The position numbers and the translations under genes were made by a program. Under the pieces are notes generated by a model. It was not told where the DNA came from. It saw only the letters and a list, made by a program, of their open reading frames with translations, and did no database searches. Shown here piece after piece: positions 34,866-44,231 of a DNA stretch of 64,000 nt. Numbering within the stretch: position 1 is the first letter of the stretch; every line of letters starts with the position of its first letter. This DNA comes from Cellulophaga tyrosinoxydans (GTDB lineage: Bacteria; Bacteroidota; Bacteroidia; Flavobacteriales; Flavobacteriaceae): contig NZ_FWXO01000002.1 in assembly GCF_900176415.1 (NCBI RefSeq), positions 372,001 through 436,000 of the forward strand, given 5' to 3'.

Positions 34866-36959
34866 ATGAGTAAAGCCATATATATTGCCACTACTGAACC
34901 TAATAGTGGTAAATCAATAGTTTCATTAGGTTTAATGCAACTATTATTAGGTAAAACAGCAAAAGTTGGATATTTCCGTCCAATAATAGACGATTTTGAG
35001 AATGGTAAAATCGACAACCATATTCAAACCATTTTATCGCATTTTGACGTAGATTTAAAACCTATTGATGCTTATGCGTATACAAGAAATCAAGTAGTAC
35101 AGTTAAAAAATCAAGATAAGGATGATGAAATAATAAGTCATATCATCCATAAATTTAAAGCCATAGAAGATCGTTTTGATTTTGTTTTGGTAGAAGGAAC
35201 AGATTTTTCTGGAGAAGGTGCTATTATAGAATGGGATATTAATGCCCTAATTGCAAAAAACTTGGGTATTCCTGCTGTTTTAATTACCAGTGGTATTGGA
35301 AAAACTTTAGATGAATTGGTGGGCAATTTATATATGGCATTCGATTCTTTCAAAGAAAAGGGTGTTGAGGTATTATTAACTGTTGCCAATAAAGTACAAC
35401 CTGAGAATTTAGAAAGCGTTGTAGACGGGTTAAAAAACAAATTACCAAAAAAAGTATTAATAGGAGCTATTCCAATCAATCCGGTTTTAGGAAATCCAAC
35501 AGTAAAAGAAATAGCTGATCAACTTGAAGGCAAAGTATTGTTTGGTGAAGATTTTTTAAACAACCAAGCTAATGGTTTTAGTGTTGGAGCTATGCAATTA
35601 AGAAATTATCTTACACATTTAAAAAAAGATGGTCTGGTAATTACGCCAGGAGATCGTGCAGACATTATTTTAGGGGCATTACAAGCCAACATTTCTACTA
35701 ACTATCCTAATTTATCAGGTATTGTACTTACAGGTGGACTAATTCCAGAAGATTCTATTATTCAATTAATAGAAGGTCTTTCTGATGTTATTCCAATCAT
35801 TTCAGTAAAAGAAGGCACCTTTGCGGTTACCAATAAGATTGGTGCTATTAAACCTAAAATCTATGCTGACAATACAGAAAAAATAGTTACATCAATTCAA
35901 GCCTTTGAAAAATATGTGCCTGTAAATGAACTTGCTGAACGTTTAATAACTTTCAAGGCAGAAGGTATTACTCCAAGAATGTTTCAATACAATCTATTAA
36001 AAAGAGCAAAATCAGCTAAAAAGCATATCGTATTACCTGAAGGTACAGATGAGCGTATTTTAATTGCCGCTAAAAAACTTTTAGATGTTGATGCTGTTAC
36101 CTTAACTCTTTTAGGTGAAATAGATCAGATAAAGGCTAAAATGCTAGAGTTAGATATTGAGTTTAATACTGAAAATATAAATATAATAAATCCAAAAACA
36201 TCTTCGTATTTCTTGGACTACGCCACTACGCTTTTTGAATTACGCAAACATAAGAATGTAAATTTAGCGATGGCTAAAGATCTTATGGAAGACGTTTCTT
36301 ATTTTGGCACTATGATGGTTTATAAAGGCCATGCCGATGGTATGGTTTCAGGCGCAGTACATACCACACAGCATACTATTTTACCTGCCTTACAGTTTAT
36401 CAAAACAAAACCAGATGTTTCTATAGTTTCATCGGTGTTTTTCATGTGCCTTCCAAATAGAGTTACGGTTTTTGGTGATTGTGCTATAAACCCAAACCCA
36501 ACAGCAGAACAACTATCTGAAATTGCTATTTCTTCGGCAGCCACAAGTACAGCTTTTGGTATTGAACCTAAAATAGCTATGTTATCTTATTCATCGGGTG
36601 CATCAGGTGTTGGTGAAGATGTAGATCGCGTAAGAAAAGCAACCGAATTAATAAAAATTAAAAGACCCGATTTAAAGGTTGAAGGCCCTATTCAATATGA
36701 TGCAGCTGTTGATAGTAAAGTAGGGCAAAGCAAATTACCTAACTCCGAAGTAGCCGGAAAAGCAAGTGTTTTTATATTTCCAGATTTAAACACTGGTAAT
36801 AACACGTATAAGGCAGTTCAAAGAGAAACTGGAGCTTTAGCAATTGGACCAATGCTACAAGGGTTAAATAAACCTGTTAATGATTTAAGTAGAGGATGTA
36901 CAGTTGAAGATATTTTTAACACCGTCATCATAACAGCAATACAAGCCGAAGGCTTATAA
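34866..36959 (+). CDS. pta: Phosphate acetyltransferase
   Basis: The enzyme converts acetyl-CoA and phosphate to acetyl phosphate and CoA. It is the long form (697 residues): an N-terminal P-loop BioD-like domain (IATTEPNSGKSIVSLGL, about 5-22), a central DRTGG domain (about 215-330) and the C-terminal catalytic PTA_PTB domain (about 370-695, with VLPEGTDERI, LNTGNNTYKAVQRETGA and IGPMLQGLNKPVNDLSRG). It precedes ackA by 11 bases, forming the standard pta-ackA operon that makes ATP from acetyl-CoA and sets the acetyl-phosphate pool. Confidence 0.96.
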   Translation: MSKAIYIATTEPNSGKSIVSLGLMQLLLGKTAKVGYFRPIIDDFENGKIDNHIQTILSHFDVDLKPIDAYAYTRNQVVQLKNQDKDDEIISHIIHKFKAIEDRFDFVLVEGTDFSGEGAIIEWDINALIAKNLGIPAVLITSGIGKTLDELVGNLYMAFDSFKEKGVEVLLTVANKVQPENLESVVDGLKNKLPKKVLIGAIPINPVLGNPTVKEIADQLEGKVLFGEDFLNNQANGFSVGAMQLRNYLTHLKKDGLVITPGDRADIILGALQANISTNYPNLSGIVLTGGLIPEDSIIQLIEGLSDVIPIISVKEGTFAVTNKIGAIKPKIYADNTEKIVTSIQAFEKYVPVNELAERLITFKAEGITPRMFQYNLLKRAKSAKKHIVLPEGTDERILIAAKKLLDVDAVTLTLLGEIDQIKAKMLELDIEFNTENINIINPKTSSYFLDYATTLFELRKHKNVNLAMAKDLMEDVSYFGTMMVYKGHADGMVSGAVHTTQHTILPALQFIKTKPDVSIVSSVFFMCLPNRVTVFGDCAINPNPTAEQLSEIAISSAATSTAFGIEPKIAMLSYSSGASGVGEDVDRVRKATELIKIKRPDLKVEGPIQYDAAVDSKVGQSKLPNSEVAGKASVFIFPDLNTGNNTYKAVQRETGALAIGPMLQGLNKPVNDLSRGCTVEDIFNTVIITAIQAEGL

Positions 36960-36970
36960 ATTTCCATCCA

Positions 36971-38152
36971 TTGAAAATATTAATTATAAATTCAGGAAGT
37001 TCCTCAATAAAATATCAACTAATAAACATGCCATCTGAAAAAGTGGTGTGCGAAGGACTTGTTGAGCGTATTGGTACAGATAAAGCTGTAATAAAATTTA
37101 AAACAGCCATAAACTCCTTAGAAGAAATCCTTGACATTGAAAATCATAAAATTGGACTTCAAAAAATAGCCGATTTACTTCTTGATCCTGTAAAAGGAGT
37201 TATCAAAAATGCAAATGAAATTGCCATAGTTGGTCATCGTGTGGTTCATGGAGGCAAACCATTTATCAAAACCACATTAATAGATGCTACCGTTAAGGAA
37301 AAGATAAGACAGCTATTTTCACTGGCACCTTTACATAATCCGCCTAATCTTGAAGGTATTATTCTGGCTGAAGAAATTTTCAAGAATGCTAAACAAGTGG
37401 CTGTTTTTGATACTGCTTTTCATCATTCTATACCTGAAAAAGCAAAAAAATATGCTATTCCAAATGAGTTTTATAATAAACATAACATTCAACAATATGG
37501 ATTTCATGGTACTAGCCACAAGTATGTTTCCGAAAAAGCTATTGAATATTTACAATTGAATCATTCTAAAATCATATCTATACACTTAGGTAATGGTTGT
37601 AGTGTTACAGCTGTAAAAGATGGTATGAGTATGGATCACAGTATGGGCTTTACACCTTCTAATGGTTTAATTATGGGAACTCGAAGTGGTGATATTGACC
37701 ATGCGCTTATATTTTATCTAGTGCAAAAATTTAATTATTCGCTCGAAGAAGTAAACAACCTACTTACAAAGCAAAGTGGCATGTTTGGACTAACAGGTTT
37801 CAGTGATCTTAGAGATATACAAGCACAAGCTGAAAAAGGCAACAAAGAGTGTATTTTGGCTTTAGAAATGAATGCCTATAGAATTAAAAAATATATTGGT
37901 GCCTACAGTGCAGCACTCAATGGTTTAGATGCTATTGTTTTTACTGCAGGTATAGGAGAAAATTCTGCCGTTTTAAGAAAAATGGTTTGTGCAGATATGG
38001 ATTACTTAGGAATTGTTTTAGATGCCAAGAAAAATGAAACTAGAAGTTCTACTATTAACGAAATAAATAGTATCGCCTCAAAAGTAAAAGTTTTAGTAAT
38101 ACCTACTAATGAAGAATTAGAGATCGCCAAGCAAGCTTTTGGTTTGGATTAG
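36971..38152 (+). CDS. ackA: Acetate kinase
   Basis: AckA interconverts acetyl phosphate plus ADP with acetate plus ATP. The 393-residue protein shows the N-terminal signature ILIINSGSSSIKYQL, GFHGTSHKYVS, SIHLGNGCSVTAV and the C-terminal FTAGIGENSAVLR. Translation starts at TTG 36971, since the usual first residues MKIL follow directly and no upstream ATG fits; the start lies 11 bases after the pta stop. Acetyl phosphate from this pair could act as a small-molecule phosphodonor for the receivers in this window; that is speculation. Confidence 0.96.
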   Translation: MKILIINSGSSSIKYQLINMPSEKVVCEGLVERIGTDKAVIKFKTAINSLEEILDIENHKIGLQKIADLLLDPVKGVIKNANEIAIVGHRVVHGGKPFIKTTLIDATVKEKIRQLFSLAPLHNPPNLEGIILAEEIFKNAKQVAVFDTAFHHSIPEKAKKYAIPNEFYNKHNIQQYGFHGTSHKYVSEKAIEYLQLNHSKIISIHLGNGCSVTAVKDGMSMDHSMGFTPSNGLIMGTRSGDIDHALIFYLVQKFNYSLEEVNNLLTKQSGMFGLTGFSDLRDIQAQAEKGNKECILALEMNAYRIKKYIGAYSAALNGLDAIVFTAGIGENSAVLRKMVCADMDYLGIVLDAKKNETRSSTINEINSIASKVKVLVIPTNEELEIAKQAFGLD

Positions 38153-38256
38153 AATAGTAATACCAATTTTTAAAATATTGCTTATTAGTAAAATTAACGA
38201 CTGAAAAGTAAGAAAGATTTGATAGATTAATAAACTTACGATAATCACTCCTAATA

Positions 38257-38305
38257 AAAAATTCAACTATTTGCTTGATTGCATTTAGTTTGGTCTAAGT
38301 GGCAG
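38257..38305 (-). repeat. Decayed partial duplicate of the tRNA-Pro 3' end and terminator
   Basis: These 49 bases match 38351-38399 at 41 of 49 positions. The copy covers the terminator hairpin and the last 12 bases of tRNA-Pro (through GTGGCAG), then diverges. It looks like the remains of a second tRNA gene or of a partial duplication. No cloverleaf can be formed beyond the match. Confidence 0.7.
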
Positions 38306-38348
38306 TCCCGAGAATTAGGAGGAACCTACAACTTAGTATTCTTAAAAT

Positions 38349-38380
38349 AAAAAAATCCAACCACTTGCATGATTGGATTT
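38349..38380 (-). terminator. Terminator after tRNA-Pro
   Basis: On the minus strand an eight-base stem AAATCCAA/TTGGATTT is followed by a T run, eight bases from the tRNA-Pro 3' end. Confidence 0.75.
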
Positions 38381-38387
38381 AGTTTGG

Positions 38388-38462
38388 TCGGGGTGGCAGG
38401 ATTCGAACCTGCGACCTCCGCGTCCCAAACGCGGCGCGATAACCGGGCTACGCTACACCCCG
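38388..38462 (-). tRNA. tRNA-Pro (anticodon TGG)
   Basis: The complement gives acceptor CGGGGTG/CACCCCG, anticodon stem CCGCG/CGCGG with loop TTTGGGA (anticodon TGG, reading CCA), and T-arm GCAGG/CCTGC with TTCGAAT. The discriminator is A. CCA is not encoded. C1-G72 is the unusual first pair expected for tRNA-Pro. Confidence 0.95.
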
Positions 38463-38507
38463 AAAGTTGCTTTAAAGGCAACAATCAAATTTTAATTTCA
38501 AAAAAAG

Positions 38508-38591
38508 CGGAGAGACAGGGACTCGAACCCTGGCGACAGTTACCCGTCGACAGATTAGCAATCTGCTCCGTTACCACTCCGGCACCTCTCC
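38508..38591 (-). tRNA. tRNA-Ser (anticodon GCT)
   Basis: The complement gives acceptor GGAGAGG/TCTCTCC with one G-T pair, anticodon loop TTGCTAA (anticodon GCT, reading AGC), a long variable arm typical of class II tRNAs (CGACGGGTAACTGTCG region) and T-arm CAGGG/CCCTG with TTCGAGT. The discriminator is G. It lies 45 bases upstream of tRNA-Pro, and the two are probably co-transcribed. Confidence 0.95.
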
Positions 38592-38691
38592 AGTAATTTC
38601 AAATAATGTGCATTAAAAATGCGGTTGCAAATGTACTTTTTAACCAACGATATCACAACTATTTTTTGATTTTTTTTAAACTAAAAAACTA

Positions 38692-40728
38692 TCACTCTGG
38701 GTACTCGACTCTTAGGTGATAAATATTCGTCAATTTTTGCTTTAAAATCTTCTTAATCGACTCAATTTCCTTTAAAGTTATGTTCGCATTTAAAAATTGA
38801 TTGGCATTCATTTGAGAACCAATTATCTTATCTACAAATTCATCAATAATTAAAAAAGTTGGATTTTTTAAACTCTTAGACGCTGCCTCAATAGAATCCG
38901 CCATCATTAAAATTGCCGTTTCTCTTGAAAATGGTATCGGCCCAGAATACCTAAAGTCCTGTTCGTTTACAACACCTTCTAATTGTTGCTGCTTCTTATA
39001 AAAATAATAGACAAGAGTTGTTCCGTGATGACATCTAATAAAATCAATTATTCGGTCTGGAATATTATTTTTACGCGCTATCTCAATACCATCTATAACA
39101 TGAGCTAAAATTATTTTAGCACTATCCAATGGTGTTAGCTCATCATGAGGATTAACTGTCGTTATCTGATTCTCAGTAAAAAAAGTTGGATTATTCATTT
39201 TGCCGATATCGTGGTAAAGTGCCCCTACACGAACCAGCATAGCGTTAGCTCCTATTTCATTAGCAGCTGCTTCTGCCAAATTGGCAACTTGCAAAGAATG
39301 ATGAAAAGTTCCTGGCGCTTTATTAGATAATTCCTTTAACAACTTGGAATTGGTATCCGACAATTCTAATAAGGAAACATCTGATACTAATCCAAAAGTT
39401 TTTTCATAAATGTAAATTAATGGCAGAACAAAAAGCATAAACATGCCATTTAAAAGAAACAATCCAAAAACGAACCATTGAATATTCTCTAAATTACCTT
39501 CGTGTATTATGTGAAAAGCAAAGTAACTTACTAAATATATAAGAGTTATCTGCCCTACTGAAATAAACAAATTTACTCTCTTGTATAACTCAGACACTGT
39601 TAATATGGTTACGATACCAGCAATTATCTGAAGAAATATATATTCAAAGCTATTGGGTACAACAAAGCCTAAAATTAATATGGTTAAAACATGGACAAAC
39701 AATCCTAGTCTAGCATCGAAAAACGTCTTTAATATTAAAGGAAGTATACAAAGTGGTACCACAAAAACAAAGGCTTCATCATATTTTACAACCAATGTGG
39801 TTATAAAAACCATCAATAAAATATTGAAAAATATAAAAGTTACTTTGGTGTTATTTTCGTAAATATCTTCTCGATATTTTTTTAAGAATAAAAGAAGCAT
39901 CATAAGTACTAATGCTACTAAAATGGAATAACCAAATAATATAAAGTAGTAATTATTAGCCGCCCAAAGTTCAGACTCAAACTCACTTTTAATAGAATTT
40001 AAAATCTTATAATTTTCTGATTCTACTACTTCCCCTTTTGCAATTATTAATTTACCATGGTCAACAGTTCCTCTAGTATAGGATAGTTTAGAGTATTCAT
40101 CTTCAAGCACTTTTTTAGACCAATCGGCATCAAAAAAGACATTTGGTTTTACAACATCAAAAAACAATCGTTGATATTGTTTTTTATATTCCTCTAAGTT
40201 TTTTTGATTTAACACCTTATTAATCAATCCATTAATATCTGCCTTAGTATGTAACTGATTTGTATTAACCTTTAATTCTATATTATTCTTAATAAGGTTT
40301 ACAACATTTGAAGATAATTTAACAGATTCATCATCTATAACTCCATTTAAATACAATTCATCTAATAGCTCCTTACCGACTTTTAATAAATAGGCTTTTT
40401 GACTATTATCTGAAAAAAGTACATCAATTTCATTTTCAAAATCTGAGTATACTTCGTTGGCTACACTCTGGTTATAGGTGTAGTAGAGAATTTGATGATC
40501 TTTTATTTCTTGTTTTTCTTTCTGGATTTCTTCAGGAGTCTTCTTAATAGAAAAATCAAAAGGGGCGTAATAATTTTCATACTGCCATGGCTTTCCCTTT
40601 TGAAATTCGTATTTAAACTTTCCTCCTTTTGGAAAAAAGAAAACAATCAGTACCGTAGAAATTACATAAATAAAATATTTATATAATACAGATTGATTTT
40701 TATAAAGATTATCCAAAAATGTACTCAT
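38692..40728 (-). CDS. 7TM-HD domain phosphodiesterase (PgpH family)
   Basis: This is a 678-residue membrane protein. An extracytoplasmic 7TMR-HDED-type N-terminal domain (about 35-255) lies between the first helix (about 17-30) and a seven-helix membrane region (about 257-455). A cytoplasmic HD domain follows (about 470-640) with FHHSLQVANLAEAAANEIGA, ALYHDIGKM and CHHGTTLVYYF. PgpH-family HD domains hydrolyse the signalling nucleotide c-di-AMP to pApA. Assignment of the family is firm; the nucleotide is inferred from homologues such as Listeria PgpH. It is monocistronic. Confidence 0.9.
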   Translation of the reverse strand: MSTFLDNLYKNQSVLYKYFIYVISTVLIVFFFPKGGKFKYEFQKGKPWQYENYYAPFDFSIKKTPEEIQKEKQEIKDHQILYYTYNQSVANEVYSDFENEIDVLFSDNSQKAYLLKVGKELLDELYLNGVIDDESVKLSSNVVNLIKNNIELKVNTNQLHTKADINGLINKVLNQKNLEEYKKQYQRLFFDVVKPNVFFDADWSKKVLEDEYSKLSYTRGTVDHGKLIIAKGEVVESENYKILNSIKSEFESELWAANNYYFILFGYSILVALVLMMLLLFLKKYREDIYENNTKVTFIFFNILLMVFITTLVVKYDEAFVFVVPLCILPLILKTFFDARLGLFVHVLTILILGFVVPNSFEYIFLQIIAGIVTILTVSELYKRVNLFISVGQITLIYLVSYFAFHIIHEGNLENIQWFVFGLFLLNGMFMLFVLPLIYIYEKTFGLVSDVSLLELSDTNSKLLKELSNKAPGTFHHSLQVANLAEAAANEIGANAMLVRVGALYHDIGKMNNPTFFTENQITTVNPHDELTPLDSAKIILAHVIDGIEIARKNNIPDRIIDFIRCHHGTTLVYYFYKKQQQLEGVVNEQDFRYSGPIPFSRETAILMMADSIEAASKSLKNPTFLIIDEFVDKIIGSQMNANQFLNANITLKEIESIKKILKQKLTNIYHLRVEYPE

Positions 40729-40935
40729 AAGATTGGCAAACTTAAATCAAAAATAGAAAATATAAGCGTAACAAATGATTTTACAAACAATGATCATCAT
40801 CTAATCTGTAAAAACAGCAAAATATATTTTTGAAAAAATTACGTTACCGCACTTTTAATTTGTTTTTTTAGACAGTTGGCGGTTCATTGCACTTTAATTT
40901 ATTAATTTCGCAGAACTCAAAAGATTTAAGGAAAA

Positions 40936-42111
40936 ATGAAAAAAGTAGTTATTGTATCAGCAGTTAGAACGCCAATAGGTAGTTTTATGGGCAGCTTATC
41001 AAGTGTTACCGCCCCACAATTAGGAGCTATCGCAATTAAAGGAGCTTTAAATAAAATTAATTTAAATGCTAATTTAGTTGATGAAGTAATTATGGGTAAT
41101 GTTGTACAAGCTGGCACAGGACAAGCACCAGCCAGACAAGCTGCTATTTTTGCCGGATTACCAAATACCGTCCCTTGTACTACAGTAAATAAAGTGTGTG
41201 CATCTGGAATGAAAGCAGTTATGCAAGCCGCTCAAGCTATTGCTATTGGTGACGCATCTATTATTGTTGCCGGAGGTATGGAAAATATGAGCTTAATCCC
41301 TCATTATGTACATTTAAGAAATGGACAAAAATTTGGTCCAACTACTTTAATAGACGGAATGCAAAAAGATGGTTTAGTTGATGCTTATGACAATAATGCC
41401 ATGGGCGTTTGTGCCGATGCATGTGCTACTAAATATAATTTTACTAGAGAAGATCAAGACAATTTTGCTATACAGTCTTACAATCGTTCTGCGCAAGCAT
41501 GGAAAGAAGGTAAGTTCTCGAATGAAGTTGTACCAGTTGAGGTTCCACAGCGTAGGGGTGATGCCATTATTATTTCCGAGGATGAAGAGTTTAAAAATGT
41601 TAAACTAGATAAAATTCCATCATTACGAGCAGCATTCACAAAAGATGGTACCGTAACAGCTGCCAATGCTTCTACTATAAATGACGGTGCCGCAGCATTA
41701 ATTTTAATGAGTGAAGAAAAAGCAAAAGAATTAAATATTAAACCTTTAGCAACTATTGTTAGCTATGCTGATGCTGCCCATGAACCAGAATGGTTTACAA
41801 CAGCTCCTGCTAAAGCTTTACCTAAGGCTTTGGCTAAGGCCAATTTAACTATCGACGAAGTTGATTTTTTTGAGTTTAATGAAGCCTTCTCTGTTGTTGG
41901 CCTTGCGAATATGAAAATTTTGGGGCTTACAGATGAAAATGTAAATGTTAATGGTGGCGCTGTATCATTAGGTCATCCACTAGGATGCTCAGGAGCAAGA
42001 ATATTAGTTACGCTTATTAATGTTTTAGAACAACAAAAAGGGAAAATAGGAGCAGCTGCCATCTGTAACGGAGGAGGCGGTGCTTCAGCATTAATTATAC
42101 AAAGAAATTAA
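40936..42111 (+). CDS. Acetyl-CoA C-acyltransferase (thiolase)
   Basis: A 391-residue thiolase that joins or splits acyl-CoA units. The acyl-accepting cysteine is Cys88 in NKVCASGMKAV, the catalytic His lies in GGAVSLGHPLGCSGAR (about residue 347) and the second active-site Cys is Cys377 in CNGGGG. The sequence is closer to biosynthetic acetoacetyl-CoA thiolases (AtoB/PhaA type) than to FadA by its length and NKVCASGMK motif, but both roles are possible. The NlpC/P60 gene follows after 18 bases, and the two probably share a transcript. Confidence 0.93.
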   Translation: MKKVVIVSAVRTPIGSFMGSLSSVTAPQLGAIAIKGALNKINLNANLVDEVIMGNVVQAGTGQAPARQAAIFAGLPNTVPCTTVNKVCASGMKAVMQAAQAIAIGDASIIVAGGMENMSLIPHYVHLRNGQKFGPTTLIDGMQKDGLVDAYDNNAMGVCADACATKYNFTREDQDNFAIQSYNRSAQAWKEGKFSNEVVPVEVPQRRGDAIIISEDEEFKNVKLDKIPSLRAAFTKDGTVTAANASTINDGAAALILMSEEKAKELNIKPLATIVSYADAAHEPEWFTTAPAKALPKALAKANLTIDEVDFFEFNEAFSVVGLANMKILGLTDENVNVNGGAVSLGHPLGCSGARILVTLINVLEQQKGKIGAAAICNGGGGASALIIQRN

Positions 42112-42129
42112 TAACTGTAAAGCGTTCAT

Positions 42130-42882
42130 ATGCAATACGGCATTTGCCCTCTTAGTGTTGTACCAGTTAGATCGGTAGCTGATGACTGTAGCGAATTAAT
42201 TACACAATTACTATACGGGGATCACTTTAAAATAATCGACACACGCAAATTCTACAGTAAAGTTAGAATTGCTTATGATAATTGTGAAGGCTGGATAAAT
42301 AACCAGCAATTGCATTTAATAACTGAGGAAGAATACAATAGAATAAATGAAGTTAAACCGCATAAATTCTCGAGCGATTTAGTTTCATTCATTACTACAT
42401 CTGATGAAATATTGGTTCCATTAGTAATAGGCTCAACTATTGAAAACGCTCAGCTACTGCAGCATAAGTACGAAGGTCATTATATTGAACAAATAATTGA
42501 TAAAAATGAAATTATCAATATTGCACTGCTATATTTAAATGCTCCTTTTTTATCTGGTGGAAAAACTCCATTTGGTATCGATTGCTCTGGCTTAACTCAA
42601 ATGATTTATAAAATTAATGGCTACCATTTACTTAGAACCGCTGCCCAACAAGCTACTCAAGGTGAGCCATTAAGTTTTATAGAGGAAAGCGAACCTGGTG
42701 ATTTGGCATTTTTTGATAATAATGATGGCATTATTGATCATGTAGGTATAATCATGCAAAACAACTATGTGATACACTCAAGTGGTAAAGTAAGAATAGA
42801 TCGTATTGATCATACAGGTATATTTAATGCAGAATTAAAATCTTACACTCATAAACTAAGAGTTATAAAAAAAATCATTTAA
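42130..42882 (+). CDS. C40 (NlpC/P60) peptidase
   Basis: A 250-residue cysteine peptidase. An N-terminal SH3-like region (about 1-75, starting YGICPLSVVPVRSVADDCSELITQ) resembles the Bacteroidetes YkfC-type family. The C-terminal NlpC/P60 domain (about 125-250) has the catalytic Cys in FGIDCSGLTQMIY, a first His in IDHVGIIM and a third polar residue His in YVIHSSG. Such enzymes cut gamma-D-glutamyl-diamino acid links in murein peptides. No signal peptide is visible, so it likely recycles imported peptides in the cytoplasm. Confidence 0.88.
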   Translation: MQYGICPLSVVPVRSVADDCSELITQLLYGDHFKIIDTRKFYSKVRIAYDNCEGWINNQQLHLITEEEYNRINEVKPHKFSSDLVSFITTSDEILVPLVIGSTIENAQLLQHKYEGHYIEQIIDKNEIINIALLYLNAPFLSGGKTPFGIDCSGLTQMIYKINGYHLLRTAAQQATQGEPLSFIEESEPGDLAFFDNNDGIIDHVGIIMQNNYVIHSSGKVRIDRIDHTGIFNAELKSYTHKLRVIKKII

Positions 42883-42885
42883 AAA

Positions 42886-42923
42886 AAAGAAAGCCTTTGC
42901 AAATTGCAAAGGCTTTCTTTTTT
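42886..42923. terminator. Bidirectional terminator between the peptidase and TPR genes
   Basis: A 15-base perfect stem AGAAAGCCTTTGC/GCAAAGGCTTTCT with a short AAATT-type loop, flanked by A and T runs, lies between two convergent genes and can serve both. Confidence 0.9.
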
Positions 42924-42939
42924 AGTAGTTGAAATTAGA

Positions 42940-44214
42940 TTATTCTCCAATCAATTTCTTTAATCTCATGAAATTTTCATTATCTCCTAAAGCACCATAG
43001 ATATTTTTTAATTGCTCTAAAATACCTTGATTATCTGGATTTAATTTTAAGGCTTGCTCTAATATATCAGCACCTTTTTTAAAGAAATCATCTTTCTGTT
43101 TTTTAAGTTGATCATATTTAGCAATATCCGCTCTAGAATTACCTAATGAATTCATTGCATCAATCAATCCATTACCTTCATTTACATAAGTTGTAGAAAG
43201 GTTTAATTGCGCATTTACATAACCAGGATTAATTTCAATTGCACGGTTATAAGCATTTCTTGCATCTTCAATATTACCTTGCTCCATACTTACTACTCCA
43301 ATATTGTAAAATAAATCTGCATTGTCAGGCTGTAAAGCTGTTGCCTCCGCCATTAAAGACTTAAATTTATCTTTATCACCTAATTTGAAATAAAGATTAG
43401 CTTCATTCAAAATTAAGTTAACGTCTTTAGGGTCATTTGCTCTAGCATCTTTATATGCTTCTAATGCTTTATCATCTTGACCTAATTGTGTGTATATTAA
43501 AGCAATATTTTTAACAATTTCAGTACTCTTTGATGGAGATTTTTCTTCTTTAGGATCTTTATAAGTTTTAGATTTAACCATAAGATCTCTTTGTGTTTTA
43601 TTCATTTCTTCAGTCTCACCAGTTGCCACGTTAACAGCTGTGTATTTAACCTCAGAACCATCATAACCTAAGTCTTTAAGTTCATTGTAATATCCTAAAG
43701 CTTGTTCGTACTCGCCACCATTAACTGCACTACTTGCAGCATAATACAAGTAAACTGTATCTGAAGGACTTAATTTGTACCCAAGATATAATTTATTAGC
43801 AGCCTCTTTGTACTTATTGTTATTATTATCTTCAACAGCAGCATTAACAAGATCTGCAGTCATACCTGATAATTTTTGTTTTGACTCTGCAGTGTATTTT
43901 GCCTTACCAGAAGCACTTTCAAGTGAAATAACTTTATTGTAAGCTTCTATTGCAGTGTTAAAAGCACTTGCGTCACCTTTTTTTGCCAACATTGCGTAAG
44001 TCTCTCCTTTTAAAAAGTAAAACTGTCCTTGAGTTTTTTCATCTGCACTTCCGATTAATGCAGAAGCACTTTCAATAGCTGCTTTAGCTTCTGCAGCACT
44101 ACCAGATTTTATAGCTTTCTCAGCACTCTTTAATTCATTCTTCTGCGAGAATGCAACCATTGTGCAAGACATAGCTGCAAGTATAAATAATTTAGTTTTC
44201 ATCTTTAATTTCAA
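42940..44214 (-). CDS. Secreted tetratricopeptide-repeat protein
   Basis: A 424-residue protein with a signal peptide (after a second possible start at Met5, MKTKLFILAAMSCTMVAFSQ). The rest is helical TPR repeats: visible units include GEYEQALGYYNELKDLGYDG, LIYTQLGQDDKALEAYKDARANDP, ADLFYNIGVVSMEQGNIEDA and TLKLNPDN-like segments near the end. TPR proteins act as scaffolds; I assign no partner. It starts 18 bases downstream of gyrA on the same strand and may be co-transcribed with it, an arrangement common in flavobacteria. Confidence 0.85.
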   Translation of the reverse strand: MKLKMKTKLFILAAMSCTMVAFSQKNELKSAEKAIKSGSAAEAKAAIESASALIGSADEKTQGQFYFLKGETYAMLAKKGDASAFNTAIEAYNKVISLESASGKAKYTAESKQKLSGMTADLVNAAVEDNNNNKYKEAANKLYLGYKLSPSDTVYLYYAASSAVNGGEYEQALGYYNELKDLGYDGSEVKYTAVNVATGETEEMNKTQRDLMVKSKTYKDPKEEKSPSKSTEIVKNIALIYTQLGQDDKALEAYKDARANDPKDVNLILNEANLYFKLGDKDKFKSLMAEATALQPDNADLFYNIGVVSMEQGNIEDARNAYNRAIEINPGYVNAQLNLSTTYVNEGNGLIDAMNSLGNSRADIAKYDQLKKQKDDFFKKGADILEQALKLNPDNQGILEQLKNIYGALGDNENFMRLKKLIGE

Positions 44215-44231
44215 TTTAATTTTAGTGTTTA

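Noticed and set aside
36971-37060. Frameshift or wrong start in ackA because no ATG opens the gene
   Set aside because: TTG at 36971 directly precedes the conserved KILIINSGSSSIKYQL region; TTG starts also fit two other genes in the window.
38369-38596. 75-codon open frame across tRNA-Pro and tRNA-Ser
   Set aside because: It covers two tRNA genes on the opposite strand, a known source of false ORFs (GVAGFEPATSASQ type); it is not a protein.
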